Source of the DNA: Hygrocybe punicea
Lineage: Eukaryota; Basidiomycota; Agaricomycetes; Agaricales; Hygrophoraceae
Direction of reading: 5' to 3'
DNA length: 64,000 nt
Assembly: GCA_963556145.1 (NCBI GenBank)
Contig: OY744465.1
Coordinates: forward strand, 1,860,001-1,924,000
In this document: one piece after another, positions 1 to 10,322 of the stretch
Layout of the letters: each line of letters opens with the position of its first letter
Position numbering within the stretch: the stretch's first letter is position 1
Notes under the pieces: generated by a model
Seen by the model: only the letters and a program-made list of their open reading frames with translations
Databases searched by the model: none
What the model was told of the DNA's origin: nothing
Translations under genes and position numbers: made by a program

Positions 1-293
1 CACTATCCTTGTCCCTGCGGGGACAGATTCGAGATATCTCGACAGCAACTTACCGTTTGCGAAGACATTGCGACATGTCCGAGCTGCAGCCTTATCATCC
101 GAGTAATTTATGATCCTGTGCGTTTTAGTACTGTGATATATGTCATGATTATGCGCAGAAGAGAGGTTCTCTGACGGCTTTTATTCAGCTTGACTTTGAA
201 GATGAGCCCCCAGATGACGACGAGGACAGCACCAGTGAGGAGGAAGAATATAATTTTGAGGATGCGATGGAGAAGCTGAATGTCGAAAATTAA
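1..293 (+). CDS. DPH3: Diphthamide biosynthesis protein 3 (CSL zinc finger), 3' part
   Basis: The window opens inside the gene, so its start is missing. Exon 1..117 reads [12 protein letters not shown]...[19 protein letters not shown]. This is the CSL-type zinc finger with its four metal cysteines as CPCG and CPSC. Exon 191..293 gives an acidic tail from LDFEDEPP to KLNVEN and a TAA stop. The 73 nt intron (118-190) has donor GTGCGT, branch CTGAC and acceptor TTATTCAG, and it joins in phase 0. In the family, Dph3/Kti11 is a small cytosolic iron protein that donates electrons to the Dph1-Dph2 radical enzyme making diphthamide on eEF2, and it also works with Elongator in tRNA wobble-uridine modification. 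The acidic tail differs from yeast Kti11. A Tc1/mariner element begins 26 bp after the stop. Confidence 0.93.
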
Positions 294-460
294 CCGTATG
301 TCGGGAATGATATGAAGTACTACAGTGCTTTCACAATTTCATGTCTCACGTAGTCAAACGTAGTTGAAAATGCTGGAAAAGAAAAAAAATCATTAAAACT
401 CTATTCTCGTATATTCAAAGCCCAGACGTGCTCAATCACCCTCTTTGTTACTTCTTAGAA

Positions 461-1030
461 TGTCCAACATATACCCAGAGGACGAGCTTTCCTTCCCTAG
501 CTCTGACAGCAACTCAGAAGACGAATCGGCCAACTCCTGCTTGGATGACGAGAATGGCTGTCAAACTGTAAAAGAGAATATAATGCGCTTGGGGTGCTAG
601 CGGAGGAATTGGATGAGTCCGAGAGCGAGACTGATGAGATCCTACAAAGTGAGATTAACCTTCCGTTTGATCTTCACAAAGAACAGGCTCTTACCCAAAA
701 TTTAAAATCCGTCTACCAGCACTTGCTAAACAGAGGGAGCCTGATGAAGACAAGTTGCCTGCTACAAGCGGGAAAAAAAGGTTGGCTGATGAAGCTGCCT
801 ATTCCTCGGATCACGAAGAAAGTTCTACCAAAAAGAAACGCCGCAAGAGTCACAAACATAACGGTGGAACTGCAGTTAGACCAAGGCACTGTGGTCGCTC
901 AAAATATCTTGCTAGCAATGAGGAATCACACGTCATGCCACTAAAGAAACGTGGAGGGGCCTCAACAGTTTTGGGAGGCTGTCACGAAAAACTTCACAGT
1001 CCCAGTTTTGTGGAAGTTGCGACCTGCTAG
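461..1030 (+). pseudogene. Acidic nuclear-like ORF inside the Tc1 element, frameshifted
   Basis: I do not recognise this product. The frame opens with MSNIYPEDELSFPSSDSNSE and stops at 600. Similar acidic sequence continues in another frame from 594 (LAEELDESESETDE) and returns to the first frame near 745 (EPDEDKLPATSGKKR...). That part ends in a strong nuclear-localisation-like run, TKKKRRKSHKH. Two frame changes are therefore needed, and no intron signals explain them. Composition is Ser/Glu/Asp-rich, then Lys/Arg-rich. It occupies the part of the element where the DDE domain of the opposite-strand transposase would be expected. It may be a captured host exon or an accessory ORF. Confidence 0.4.
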
Positions 1031-1094
1031 GCGCATGGCCATATTTTCGGGGAAGTGTGCAGCCATCCTTGCTTGTTTCATCTAGGAATACCAT

Positions 1095-1530
1095 CTAATC
1101 CGCTGGGTAGTTGGCCCTAATGTCATAGAACCATGCAGCACGAGCAGCATCATCTCGTTCAGCGGCAATCTTTCGTGTGACCTTGCGAGTTAATCCAAGC
1201 ACATTTAAATGGTTGTGGAGAGCCGTAATTGATATAGGCTGGTTGAAATATATTGCTAGCCATTCCCTGATTTCGTCAAGGTAGAGGGATGGTGTTTCGC
1301 TTATGAGCTCCCGGAGATCCTCAATAATTTCAACGTTCAACAAGCATGGAGGACTGCGCAACACACTGGGTGGGTCTACACGTCCATACGCAGGATGTTT
1401 TTCGAGCCATCGTCCAATACTCTTCAGTGAGACTCCGAGTAGCATCAGCGATACGTTCTATCTCCCAACCTTGATCCAGGAGCTGCAGAGCTTGTTGTTT
1501 CATGTCCGGGCTAATGTTCCAATAACCCAT
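1095..1530 (-). pseudogene. Tc1/mariner (IS630-like) transposase, N-terminal fragment
   Basis: Reading from 1530 leftwards gives MGYWNISPDMKQQALQLLDQ and then GWEIERIADA. This is a homeodomain-like helix-turn-helix. After a single extra base near 1445 the other frame continues LGVSLKSIGRWLEKHPAYGR. It then runs to ...TALHNHLNVLGLTRKVTRK and ends FYDIRANYPAD plus stop at 1095. In this fungal family the protein continues with the DDE_3 endonuclease, so the catalytic half is absent. The frameshift and the missing DDE domain make the copy non-autonomous. Only the DNA-binding half survives. Confidence 0.85.
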
Positions 1531-1664
1531 GGTCGTTTAGGTATGATTATAAGTGGTCTGCGAGGCTGAGAGGGTGCAATAGAATTTCGACGATTAAATT
1601 TCTTTTCCAGGATTTTCAACACGTTTGAACACGTGAGACATGAAATTGTGAAAGCACTGTAGTA

Positions 1665-2739
1665 AGCTTTCCGAGTCTATACCAAACACTCAGCTCACAC
1701 TGCTCTCAGATAGTGTACGCACAATATTAATTGTAATGTGTCTGCGATTCTTTGGCTTTTCCCGTCACACCCCCGGGTCTTAGCCATGCCACTTGATATT
1801 TCTCAGCAGTGCAAATCCTCCCTTGATCCCCCTTCTCGATGATGGGGCAATGCGTCTTCCTCAGCAGTTGGGTTGGCAGGCTTGATATGCTACTACTGGC
1901 TGGTCTGGTGATAATCGGGTGATTGTGAATGCTGTTGTAAGTTATGTAGGCCCTGGGCTTAACAAGGTCATTACTGAAGGTATCTGGTGAGCTTGTTTAC
2001 ACATCTGGTTTTCGTGGTTACACAATATGATTATCCAGCCAGGGGATAAAGATGATACCTATAACAACATAATAAATGAAAACCGAAACCCATGCATGAA
2101 CATGTTCGAAGGCAGAGCAGATCGCTGCCTTCACCGTGCGGTCCCATGACGTTGCTGAGGAAGAGACTACCACAGGCGTCAAGTTCGGAAATGACATTAA
2201 CGGGATGTCTTGTGGGGCTTCAAGAATCTAACGGCTTTGAAAATCCTGCACCAGGTCATATCATACTGCGCCCCATATGAATATGATCTGTTTCATCAAG
2301 CTCAACCAAAATGGGGTCAGTGAAAACATGACGGTATGGCAACACATCATCAAAGGGTGACAAGCAAATTCTTTGGGTAGCGAACGTGAAGTGATTCTTG
2401 ATTATGCATGACAAGATTTTCAAAGAAATGTTGAGGTATGTTTATCATGATGGACAATATCAGAATGTTGAGGTATGATCCATACAGATTGAGAAGAAGG
2501 AAGGAGCCAAGAGCATCGCAGAAAGGAGAATGCCGCAGTTCTGCTCCTAATGCAATTACTTATTGAATACTTCGAGGCTATGGAATCTCCCAATGTCAGG
2601 TTTATGACTTGATTACGGCTGCCGGAAGGAAGTATGATTGACCGAAAAACAAGACATTAGGGAAGACATATTAAGGAATAGGGCATGCGAGGTAAATTAA
2701 CTTTGGTGGCGGGCGGGCGACACGAGTATATTAATCATA
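1665..2739. other. Intergenic, no gene recognised
   Basis: The stretch between the Tc1 element and the 3' end of MTO1 has only short frames without recognisable motifs. A word of about 15 bp (AATGTTGAGGTATG) occurs twice in direct orientation, near 2427 and 2465. It presumably holds the MTO1 3' UTR at its right end. Confidence 0.5.
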
Positions 2740-5700
2740 TCAAATACCTTCAACAAACTCGGACCCTTGGCTTACCTCTCCGTTCCGTCTCCCAAAGGTC
2801 CTTTTGGCATACCTCAACAAAGAAACAATCGATACAGGCGTCATGCCTTCCATCCTCTTGGCAGCACCCTTGAACGAACAACAATGAATGCAGAGAAGAA
2901 CAAATATATCTCTAAGATCTCTCACCATGTTAGTGGGTCGCAAGGTGAACAGTTTCTCCCGAACCTCAGAGCTGAGTCCCGGTACAGCATGGTAGTCGAT
3001 GTGAGGGTCTAGAACAAGAGTCTCATCCTCCAAAAAGACCTGCAAGTCAGCTTCTTGCCGTCGCAAGTGTGAATTATAATGGCCTTGGCAACCACATTGA
3101 GCAAAGTTTTGAGGGCTTTTGGTTGTACAGCGTACCATCAATGTCTATCCGGGAAAGAATTTGAGGGTCAATTATGGAGAGCTCTGGAACGGCAGCCTGG
3201 AGATCGACCGTGCTGATTTTTGGATAGCGCAACATATCGTAAGCGCTGAAAACTGGTAAATCTAGCAATTACAACAAGAGTCAAGCCCACCTACCTCCTC
3301 GGCACACCATCACGCTGAACATCGAAACCATGCACTGCCCATCCCTTTATCAAAGTGGATTGTAAAATAATACAACTGCAGCAGTAGTGAAACTCACTTG
3401 TGGACTGAGGAAGAACGTTTTCATTAGGTTGGTAACGTTGGCAATCTCATTTCGAATAGTGTCAAACGATGCCCATCGCTTGTCAGATACAACGCCAGCT
3501 TTCCATCCTGTTCCGACCACCAAGGATTAATAAACTCAAGAATATGGGTGTGACAAACCTTTTTCGGTAAGTCGACAGTCCGCATTATCGCTTCGGATTG
3601 TCATGCGGTATTCCGATCTTGAGGTGAACATCCGGTCTGAGAATATATATATATCAACCCCAACATCTAAATTCCAAGTTATAGAAACCAAAGTTACACG
3701 TACAAGGCTCTTCCACTCCTTTCATGGTGAGATCATCTATCATCACGCCGAGGAATGCGTCTGCACGGGTGATTACCAGAGGAGGGCGACGCATCGCTGC
3801 CAGCCCAGCATTGAGGCCTGCTACGATTCCTTGAGCAGCAGCTTCTTCGTACCCGGTCGTTCCTGGTAAGATACAACAATAGTCAGAAGTCCGGAAAAAC
3901 TAATTGGACACCCCTCTACCGTTTATTTGGCCAGCAAGGAAGAGACCCTGATTGAGATATCGTTGGGTCAGCCCATTCACGAAAAGATTGAAAAAACCAA
4001 AACCAGCACCGGTATCCGTTTCGTTTCCAGCGTGGCTAAGGGATTATAATGTCAAAATTACCACAACGAATATGAGGGGAAACAACGCTTACGGCCTAAT
4101 TCTCGAGGATCAATGTGATCGTACTCGACGCCATATGCAGGCTTGACCATCTTGACATTCTGAAGCCCTGGGATAGTGCGCATCATGGTTTCCTGTAGTT
4201 CTTCAGGTAAACTACACGAGATCCCATTCGGATAAATAATGTCTGGGTGGTTGTTACATTGAATTACCGAATGCCTCATATCGTGGATAAAATAAAGATA
4301 TCATACTTGAATCATAACCCTCTGGCTCTAGCCAGACGGTGTGATTGTTCTTGTGACCAAAGCGCAAAATTTTGGCCTCTAGAGAAGGACAATAGCGTGG
4401 ACCTGATGTGAAAAATGTCCAACATGTTTCGTGAAACATATAACTGGAAAAAAAAAACCTTTCTTGGATTCTTGGATATGAACACTGAGATGCAGGTTAG
4501 ACTTTACGACTTGATGGGTGGCGGGTGTAGTGGCGGTTCTATGGCAAACGACTTGATTTCCCTAAGGAATCCTTGAAGTTGAACATACCTCACCATTGTA
4601 CAGGTACCAACTCACCGCATTGTCCACCGTTCGGTTCATAAAACTGAAAGGTGATGGTGCAACATCGCCGTGCTGGGCCTCTAAATTTTCGAAATTGATG
4701 GTACTTCCATCGAGCCTCGGAGGTGTCCCGGTTTGAAGGCGGCCAAGTCGAAAACCCGCACTGCTAAGGGATTCAGACAGACCGAGGGATGGAGCTTCGT
4801 TTATTCTCCCTGCTGGAAATCGTTTGAGACCTTCGGCGTCAATAAGCACTTGTTGCCTATAAACTAGATTCCACCACAAAATAAATACCAATGTGAATCT
4901 CTCCTGAAAGAAACGTTCCAGTGCACAAAACTACCTGCGAGCACTTGATGACATGCCCGGAATCTAAAAGGATGAGTGGCGTAAAAAACAAATCGTACAA
5001 AGCAAGCAACACACCGAGTTTGACGCCTTCAACGCGAGCCCACATTTGGCGGTTCGAGTCACTAGGAAAGTGTGAGTGATCGAAAACGAGGTCAAAGACG
5101 CTCCCTGCGCGTATGTCGAGATTAGAATAGTTATGAAGGGTGTTTTGCATGTGTTTCTTGTAAAGAGTTCTATCGATTTGGGCTCTGGGGCCCTGAATAG
5201 CAGGAGAGCCGGAAGTTGGAGTTCGAGGAGCATGATTAAAGTATAAAATGTAACTCACCCACACGGCTGCGCCTCTCGATCGGTTTAAGATATGGAATTG
5301 AATACCGGCTTTGTCTAGAAACGTCAGCGTTATAAATAATAAGAATATAATCTGGGTACCTGCTACTCGACCCATAACGCCATCCAGTGCATCGACCTCA
5401 CGCACTAATGTGCCTTTCCCTACGCCTCCGATTGAAGGATTACACGAGAGTTCGCCTATGTTGTCTAGTCGTTGAGTTAAAAGTAATGTCCTGGCACCCG
5501 TTCTGGCTGCTCCGGCAGCTGCTTCACAGCCAGCATGGCCGCCCCCAATGACACAAACTGCGATCCAGAAGACCTTTGAATGAACAACTCGAGAAAATCT
5601 GAAGAAAAGTTGTGGGTTTACCGTCGTAGTAGTTGTCTGAATAGTGACGAGACGTGTAGCGTGGAGACCCACTGAAAGTTACGGGACCAGTCAACCGGGG

Positions 5701-5835
5701 GGGTTTCGTGACGATGCGAGCTGAACGGTGCATGAACTCAAAAGGTTGTACTACATAACGGTAAATCCGTATTTGTTTCCAAAGCTCTTGCCAAACAAAC
5801 ACTTTGGAAAGGCAACTCCGTAGGAATCTCGCCAA
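2740..5835 (-). CDS. MTO1: Mitochondrial tRNA 5-carboxymethylaminomethyl-uridine enzyme MTO1 (MnmG/GidA)
   Basis: MTO1/MnmG is an FAD protein that, with MSS1/MnmE, modifies the wobble uridine (U34) of mitochondrial tRNAs. I place 18 exons: 5622-5835, 5360-5557, 5259-5314, 5015-5192, 4889-4963, 4616-4830, 4459-4561, 4307-4402, 4093-4242, 4010-4035, 3920-3947, 3704-3862, 3559-3636, 3398-3507, 3295-3344, 3136-3245, 2926-3083, 2740-2868. They join in frame to 710 residues. Visible motifs are the FAD dinucleotide fold [14 protein letters not shown] near residue 75, [21 protein letters not shown], and [60 protein letters not shown] and a C-terminal [17 protein letters not shown] follow. The first 70 residues are Arg-rich, fitting a mitochondrial presequence. 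An internal Met (MHRSARI) is an alternative start. Length and motif order match the family. It is transcribed divergently from the gene at 6221. Confidence 0.95.
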
Positions 5836-6220
5836 GTTGCTCGCCAGTTAATTTACTCCTGGACCATCAGTTCAGACTGTTGGTGGAACCAAGACTAACG
5901 CCCAGGCTAACCCAAATCTTGTGTAATGGATCCGAAGGGTCTATTAAATACACGAGCTTGCCTCGTTGCACTTCGAGCCGACGTTAACCCCGCGTACAGC
6001 CATCGATTTCAGGGAACCAATACACACGCTTTCGTGGCATGGTCATGTTCGCAGTCGTGATCTCTGCACTCTTAGTCCGATAATAACGAGACAGCCCTTC
6101 TCCACGAGGTCCATCCTTGGCCCACACAAAAGACCGTCCTGGCGAGGACAAACGCTTTTCCTGACTACTTGCGCACACCCAGGACCTTTATCTTCGTCAA
6201 ATTCTTAACGACAAAACGAG
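5836..6220. promoter_or_regulatory. Divergent intergenic (shared promoter) region
   Basis: These 385 bp separate the MTO1 start codon (minus) from the start of the coiled-coil gene (plus). No convincing TATA box or named operator is visible. A bidirectional promoter is inferred only from the head-to-head layout. Confidence 0.4.
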
Positions 6221-7531
6221 ATGGACGCAAGACCTAGTCAGGCGTTCGTCATGGCGCTAGATCTCCCAAGCTCATTCGTATCACTATTCTCCCAAATAAA
6301 TTCCCATCCCGTCTGTATCGTGCTCGGCGTTCTGTGCCTCTCGGTCACATTGATCACGGGTTATCCCTGGCGGCCTCGGATCGGAGACAGATTAAGGCAA
6401 CAACCCGTCGTCACACACCGCCTCCCTATTACCTCCAACAAAAGCGCCAAATACAGCGACCTTCAGCGCCGTCTCGCCATCAGAAAGCACAGAATTGAAC
6501 GAGCGAGGTTGCTCCAAGAGAACGCTCGCTTGGCTTCGGCGCTGCTGTCGTTGCGTACAAATTTGAGCCAGAACGCATTTGCTGCGTTCCGTGATCGCCT
6601 GCTTCTGTTCAACAGAGTTTGGAAACAGGATAGAGAGATCAGCGCATTGCGTGCTGAAGTCGGCGAGCGGCCGCTGGAGACGGAGGAAGCATCGGTAGAA
6701 AAGATCCGCATGCTTGAAGCCAAGGTGGAGGTGTTGCAACTGGCCCGCATCGCCGACATGGAGCAACGGGATGTGTTGGATGAACGCCGGGAACGCCTAG
6801 TAGCGAGTCTCGTCAAGGAGATCGCTGCAGATCTCGAGGAGAGTCAGCGGCAGGTTGAAAGTCTTCGCTCGAGGATTTCCCAGCACGACATGGAGGTCGA
6901 AGAGATCCACAATGAGTGGTTGCAGGATAACCAGAAGAAACTCGCGAGGGAGGTGGCGAAATTGAAGTTGGGTCAGCAGGAGCACACGAACGCCGTGGAG
7001 GAGGATTCCAACGAGATGGATCAGACGCTGTGCGACGAGTTGTGGGAGAGCAGCAGGAGGAGCCAGGCCGACAATCTGGAAGTGAAGATAGTCGAGTATA
7101 ACGAGGCTGTCGCCCACGTCGTTGATGAAGAAGGCATGGAAGAATCGTTTTCGGATATTGGGAGTCCTACCTCAACCGTCGCCGGAGATTTTGAGGGCGT
7201 GGACGTTCTCGAAGAGCTGTTGCTGGAGAGGAAGGTCGGAGCACTGGAGGAACCGGCCTCGCCTTCTGAAAAGTCGACATTTTTCCGCCCACCATTGCCA
7301 GCATACCGCTCCAGTCCGGTGCCCCGCGTCCACCCACAGTCCCCCGCAGCCCTCGCCATGAGTAACACCGCTGCATACACCACTTCTGCGCGTCTTCTCG
7401 CCCGGTGCAAGCGTGCCCGGTCCACAAGTCTGTCGTTCAAATTTCCCCCTTGGTCATCGCCGGTAAGCGGGTCTTCAGCGACGGCAGAGCGGTCTACGAA
7501 GAGAGCTAGGGTTGACTCAGGCTCGTTTTGA
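6221..7531 (+). CDS. Coiled-coil protein with one N-terminal membrane segment, function unknown
   Basis: This is a single-exon frame of 436 residues. A hydrophobic segment at about residues 30-50 (HPVCIVLGVLCLSVTLITGY) would anchor it in a membrane. Residues of about 80-275 are Glu/Arg/Leu-rich with heptad spacing (LQRRLAIRKHRIERARLLQE and so on), predicting a long coiled coil. The tail from about 330 is Ser/Pro-rich with basic ends (KRARS, STKRARVDS). I see no catalytic motif and do not recognise the family. A second Met at residue 11 (MALDLPSS) could also be the start. The frame ends 98 bp before the BRF1 start codon, so the two same-strand genes are tightly packed. Confidence 0.75.
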   Translation: MDARPSQAFVMALDLPSSFVSLFSQINSHPVCIVLGVLCLSVTLITGYPWRPRIGDRLRQQPVVTHRLPITSNKSAKYSDLQRRLAIRKHRIERARLLQENARLASALLSLRTNLSQNAFAAFRDRLLLFNRVWKQDREISALRAEVGERPLETEEASVEKIRMLEAKVEVLQLARIADMEQRDVLDERRERLVASLVKEIAADLEESQRQVESLRSRISQHDMEVEEIHNEWLQDNQKKLAREVAKLKLGQQEHTNAVEEDSNEMDQTLCDELWESSRRSQADNLEVKIVEYNEAVAHVVDEEGMEESFSDIGSPTSTVAGDFEGVDVLEELLLERKVGALEEPASPSEKSTFFRPPLPAYRSSPVPRVHPQSPAALAMSNTAAYTTSARLLARCKRARSTSLSFKFPPWSSPVSGSSATAERSTKRARVDSGSF

Positions 7532-7629
7532 TATTACCAGTGTAGTTGTATATTTATTGAAGATATTTATTCCGACTTTATGTTTGTTTTTGGTAAATGT
7601 AATTCTAATTAGTTTTGAAAAGCGCAATA

Positions 7630-9931
7630 ATGGTAAGCACTCTGTCTTCACGACAATTCAACCCGCACCGAATGCATGCTTCCAGACAGTATGCAGCGAT
7701 TGCGGTGGGACCGTCATAGAATACGACGCCGCCGCAGGGAATGGGTTCTGCATAAAATGTGGAACCGTGGTGGAGGAGAACACGATTGTGAGCGAAGTTA
7801 CGTTCGGTGAGACGAGTGCGGGCGCAGCCATGGTGCAGGGTTCCTTCGTCGGACAAGGCGCAAGTGAGTACATGTAACTTTTGCAACGCTGGTTAATCTG
7901 CAACTGGTCCTCGAAGCACACGCAAGAATGGGTGGACCGTTTGGGAATAGAGGTAGTAGCGAGTCCAGAGAACAGACCATAGCAAATGGCGAGTCATTCC
8001 TGGCGGACTGTTCACCTACCACATTTTCATGCTTGTCTTCTTTGCATAGCAAGCAAAAAGATCCAGAGTATAGCTACAGTCTTTCGCCTCTCTGACGTGG
8101 TCTGTCTCGCAGCGACTCGCCTCTACACGCTCGCTGTAGAGCACAAGTTCACGAAAGGTCGCAAAAGCCTCAACGTTGTTGCCGTCTGCCTATATGTTGC
8201 TTGTCGACAGAAGGAGACTCGTAACTATATGCTTATCGACTTCTCTGACCTACTCCAGGTGTGCGATGTGCTTGGACACTCCTCCCCATTGCAGTGCTGA
8301 TACAACGCGACAATAGGTGAACGTATTCGAATTAGGTCATACCTACCTCCAGCTTGTGCAGGCGCTCAATCTCCGCCTTCCACTTGTGGATCCTTCTCAT
8401 TACATCTCCCGTTTTGCCGCACTCCTTGAATTCGGCGACGAGACACACGCTGTTGCACACGATGCCGTGCGGCTCGTCCAGCGCTTCGACCGTGACTGGA
8501 TGACCAAAGGCCGCCGGCCTGCAGGCATCTGCGGGGCTGCCCTGCTCCTTGCTGCACGCATGAACAACTTCCGGCGGAGTATTGAGGAAATCGTGCAGGT
8601 AGTGAAGATTGCAGACACCACACTGAAGAAACGTTTAGACGAGTTCAAGAAGACGCCCAGTGGCGGTTTGACATTGGCAGATTTCAGGAATGTGTGGTTG
8701 GAGGAGGAAATGGACCCGCCAGCGTTCACCAAGGCGAAGGAAAAGGCCGAAGGAGAGGTAGGCGAGGGCGAGGGCGAGGATGGGGAAGGTACGTCGAGAG
8801 GAAAGGGTAAGAAACGGAGGGGGAAGAAGAGGGGGAAACGGAAGCGAGGAGATGATGACCAAGTGCGGGAGGAAAATACGGAATTCAACCCTCCCCTACC
8901 AGAGCGACTGCCGATCGACCCTACGCTTCTGAACGAGGGCATCCTCGCGGGAACCGTGGCACCACTCCCGCTATTCATCCCAGACTACGACCCCAACATG
9001 AACATCGATCCTGCACTTCTGCCGTCCGCGTCTCCCGATATAGGAACATTCGTTTACTCACCTCAGACAACTGCAGTGGACGAGTCCGCATCGATGATCC
9101 TTGCGGAAGAAATGTCCGCATTTCTCCAGAACACGCAAGGCACTATGCTCAGCGAGGCGCTTGACGAGGCGAAACAGCGACGACGGGCACAGCTCGATGT
9201 CACAGATGAGCTGCGGGGACTCGATGAAGACGAGCTGGATCGATTTCTGCTCACTGACGAAGAGGTCAGAGTCAAGGAACGTGTATGGGTGGAACTGAAT
9301 AAAGAGTACCTGGAAGGAATTGCATGTGAGTGTCACTTTCTAAAAGCGAACCTGAGTGTTTCGCTCAATGGATCGTGAAAGCGAAAAACCAACAACAAGA
9401 TCTGGGCGTCCCGGCCAAGAGTCGGAAGGTTCGTACCCCGTTCGTGACACTTGTTTTTTTATTATTGACCATTGTTGTTTTACCATTGTCACCTGTTTGG
9501 CTCACCCTTAGCGCAAGAAACAAGACAAGCCACGAGACGCGTCAACGCCGCATGGGAACACAGCGGCAGAATCTGTTCGTAACCTTCTCAAGAAGAACCC
9601 CAAGTACAGCAAGCGGATCAACTATGATGCGTTGAAGGACCTCTTTGTGGACAGTAGTGGTGGCGCACCGGGGCCCTCGACGATGGTGGGGATGCGCCTG
9701 GCTACAGACGAGAAGGACGACATCGGCCTATTCGGGATCTCTATGGACGACAAAAGTGATGGGGAGGGCCATAGGAATGTTCTCAACGAAGAGGGTGGGG
9801 GCGTAGGAATTCCTCTTGCTCCGACAGATGACATGGATGGGGGTGATGTAGACGGCGACGGTGATGAGGAAAGCGATAACGGTGATGAGATTGCGCTTGG
9901 ATGGGAAGATGCATATGAACAGGAGGTGTGA
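7630..9931 (+). CDS. BRF1: TFIIIB subunit BRF1 (TFIIB-related factor)
   Basis: BRF1 bridges TFIIIC, TBP and RNA polymerase III at tRNA and 5S genes. Seven exons join in frame to 645 residues: 7630-7632, 7686-7863, 7917-7988, 8050-8258, 8317-9325, 9382-9428, 9512-9931. The order is a zinc ribbon (TVCSDCGGTVIEYD ... FCIKCGTVVEE), GGPFGNRGSSESREQTI, and a first cyclin repeat (RLSDVVCLAATRLYTLAVEH). A second cyclin repeat (HYISRFAALLEFG...GICGAALLLAARMN) and a lysine-rich acidic linker follow. The C-terminal homology block LLKKNPKYSKRINYDALKDL and an acidic tail end the protein. The first exon holds only the ATG. The third intron (7989-8049) has a GC donor (GCGAGT). The upstream in-frame Met at 7512 overlaps the previous gene and was rejected. 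Confidence 0.95.
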
Positions 9932-10322
9932 TTTCGCTATCTGAGTGTGTCCTATCTTTATTTCCTTTTTTCTTATCTTTGAGAGCAGTAAACGTTTCTA
10001 TCATAGCCCCAATACGCCCACGTATCATAAAACACCTAGGCACTAGAAAGCACTGGCAGCCCAAATCCACTAATGTTGCACTTTGTGTTGGTGGTGGTTT
10101 GCATCACAAAATCACAATGGCAGATAGTACAGTTATTTCAGGGCGACACCTTTGACCTGCAGTTGGCAACTTGGCATTTGATCTGCTGCACCGTTGTTAT
10201 CTTCGCCCCCTTTCTGAGAACTATTAGGCTTGTGACAAGAGAGCTTGAATAATTTACATTGATGGTGATGAAATATAAAGCTTTTTGAGTTAGAACCAGT
10301 CGCAGGCGTCACGACGGGCACG
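9932..10322. other. Convergent 3' intergenic region
   Basis: This 391 bp stretch separates the ends of BRF1 (plus) and SLP1 (minus). No gene or repeat is seen. It should contain both polyadenylation regions. ATAAAA near 10027 and AATATAAAG near 10272 are weak A-rich candidates. Confidence 0.4.

Larger units (their letters stand above)
320..1662. mobile_element. Tc1/mariner-type DNA transposon, defective, 1,343 bp
   Basis: Terminal inverted repeats of about 70 bp can be read directly. The left end starts CTACAGTGCTTTCACAATTT at 320, and the right end is its reverse complement finishing at 1662. The repeats stay alignable with a few mismatches to about 391 and 1590. Both ends are flanked by the dinucleotide TA (318-319 and 1663-1664), the expected Tc1/mariner target duplication. 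Inside are a minus-strand transposase fragment lacking its catalytic domain and a plus-strand acidic reading frame of unknown origin. The element sits in what should be the 3' UTR or terminator region of DPH3. Confidence 0.88.

Noticed and set aside
4831..4888. A 32 nt intron in MTO1 ending TTTATAG
   Set aside because: It would insert residues absent from the family. The downstream acceptor CGAAG gives a 58 nt intron and restores [14 protein letters not shown].
7512..7629. Upstream Met at 7512 as BRF1 start
   Set aside because: It overlaps the end of the preceding gene, adds a hydrophobic stretch foreign to BRF1 and ignores good splice sites.
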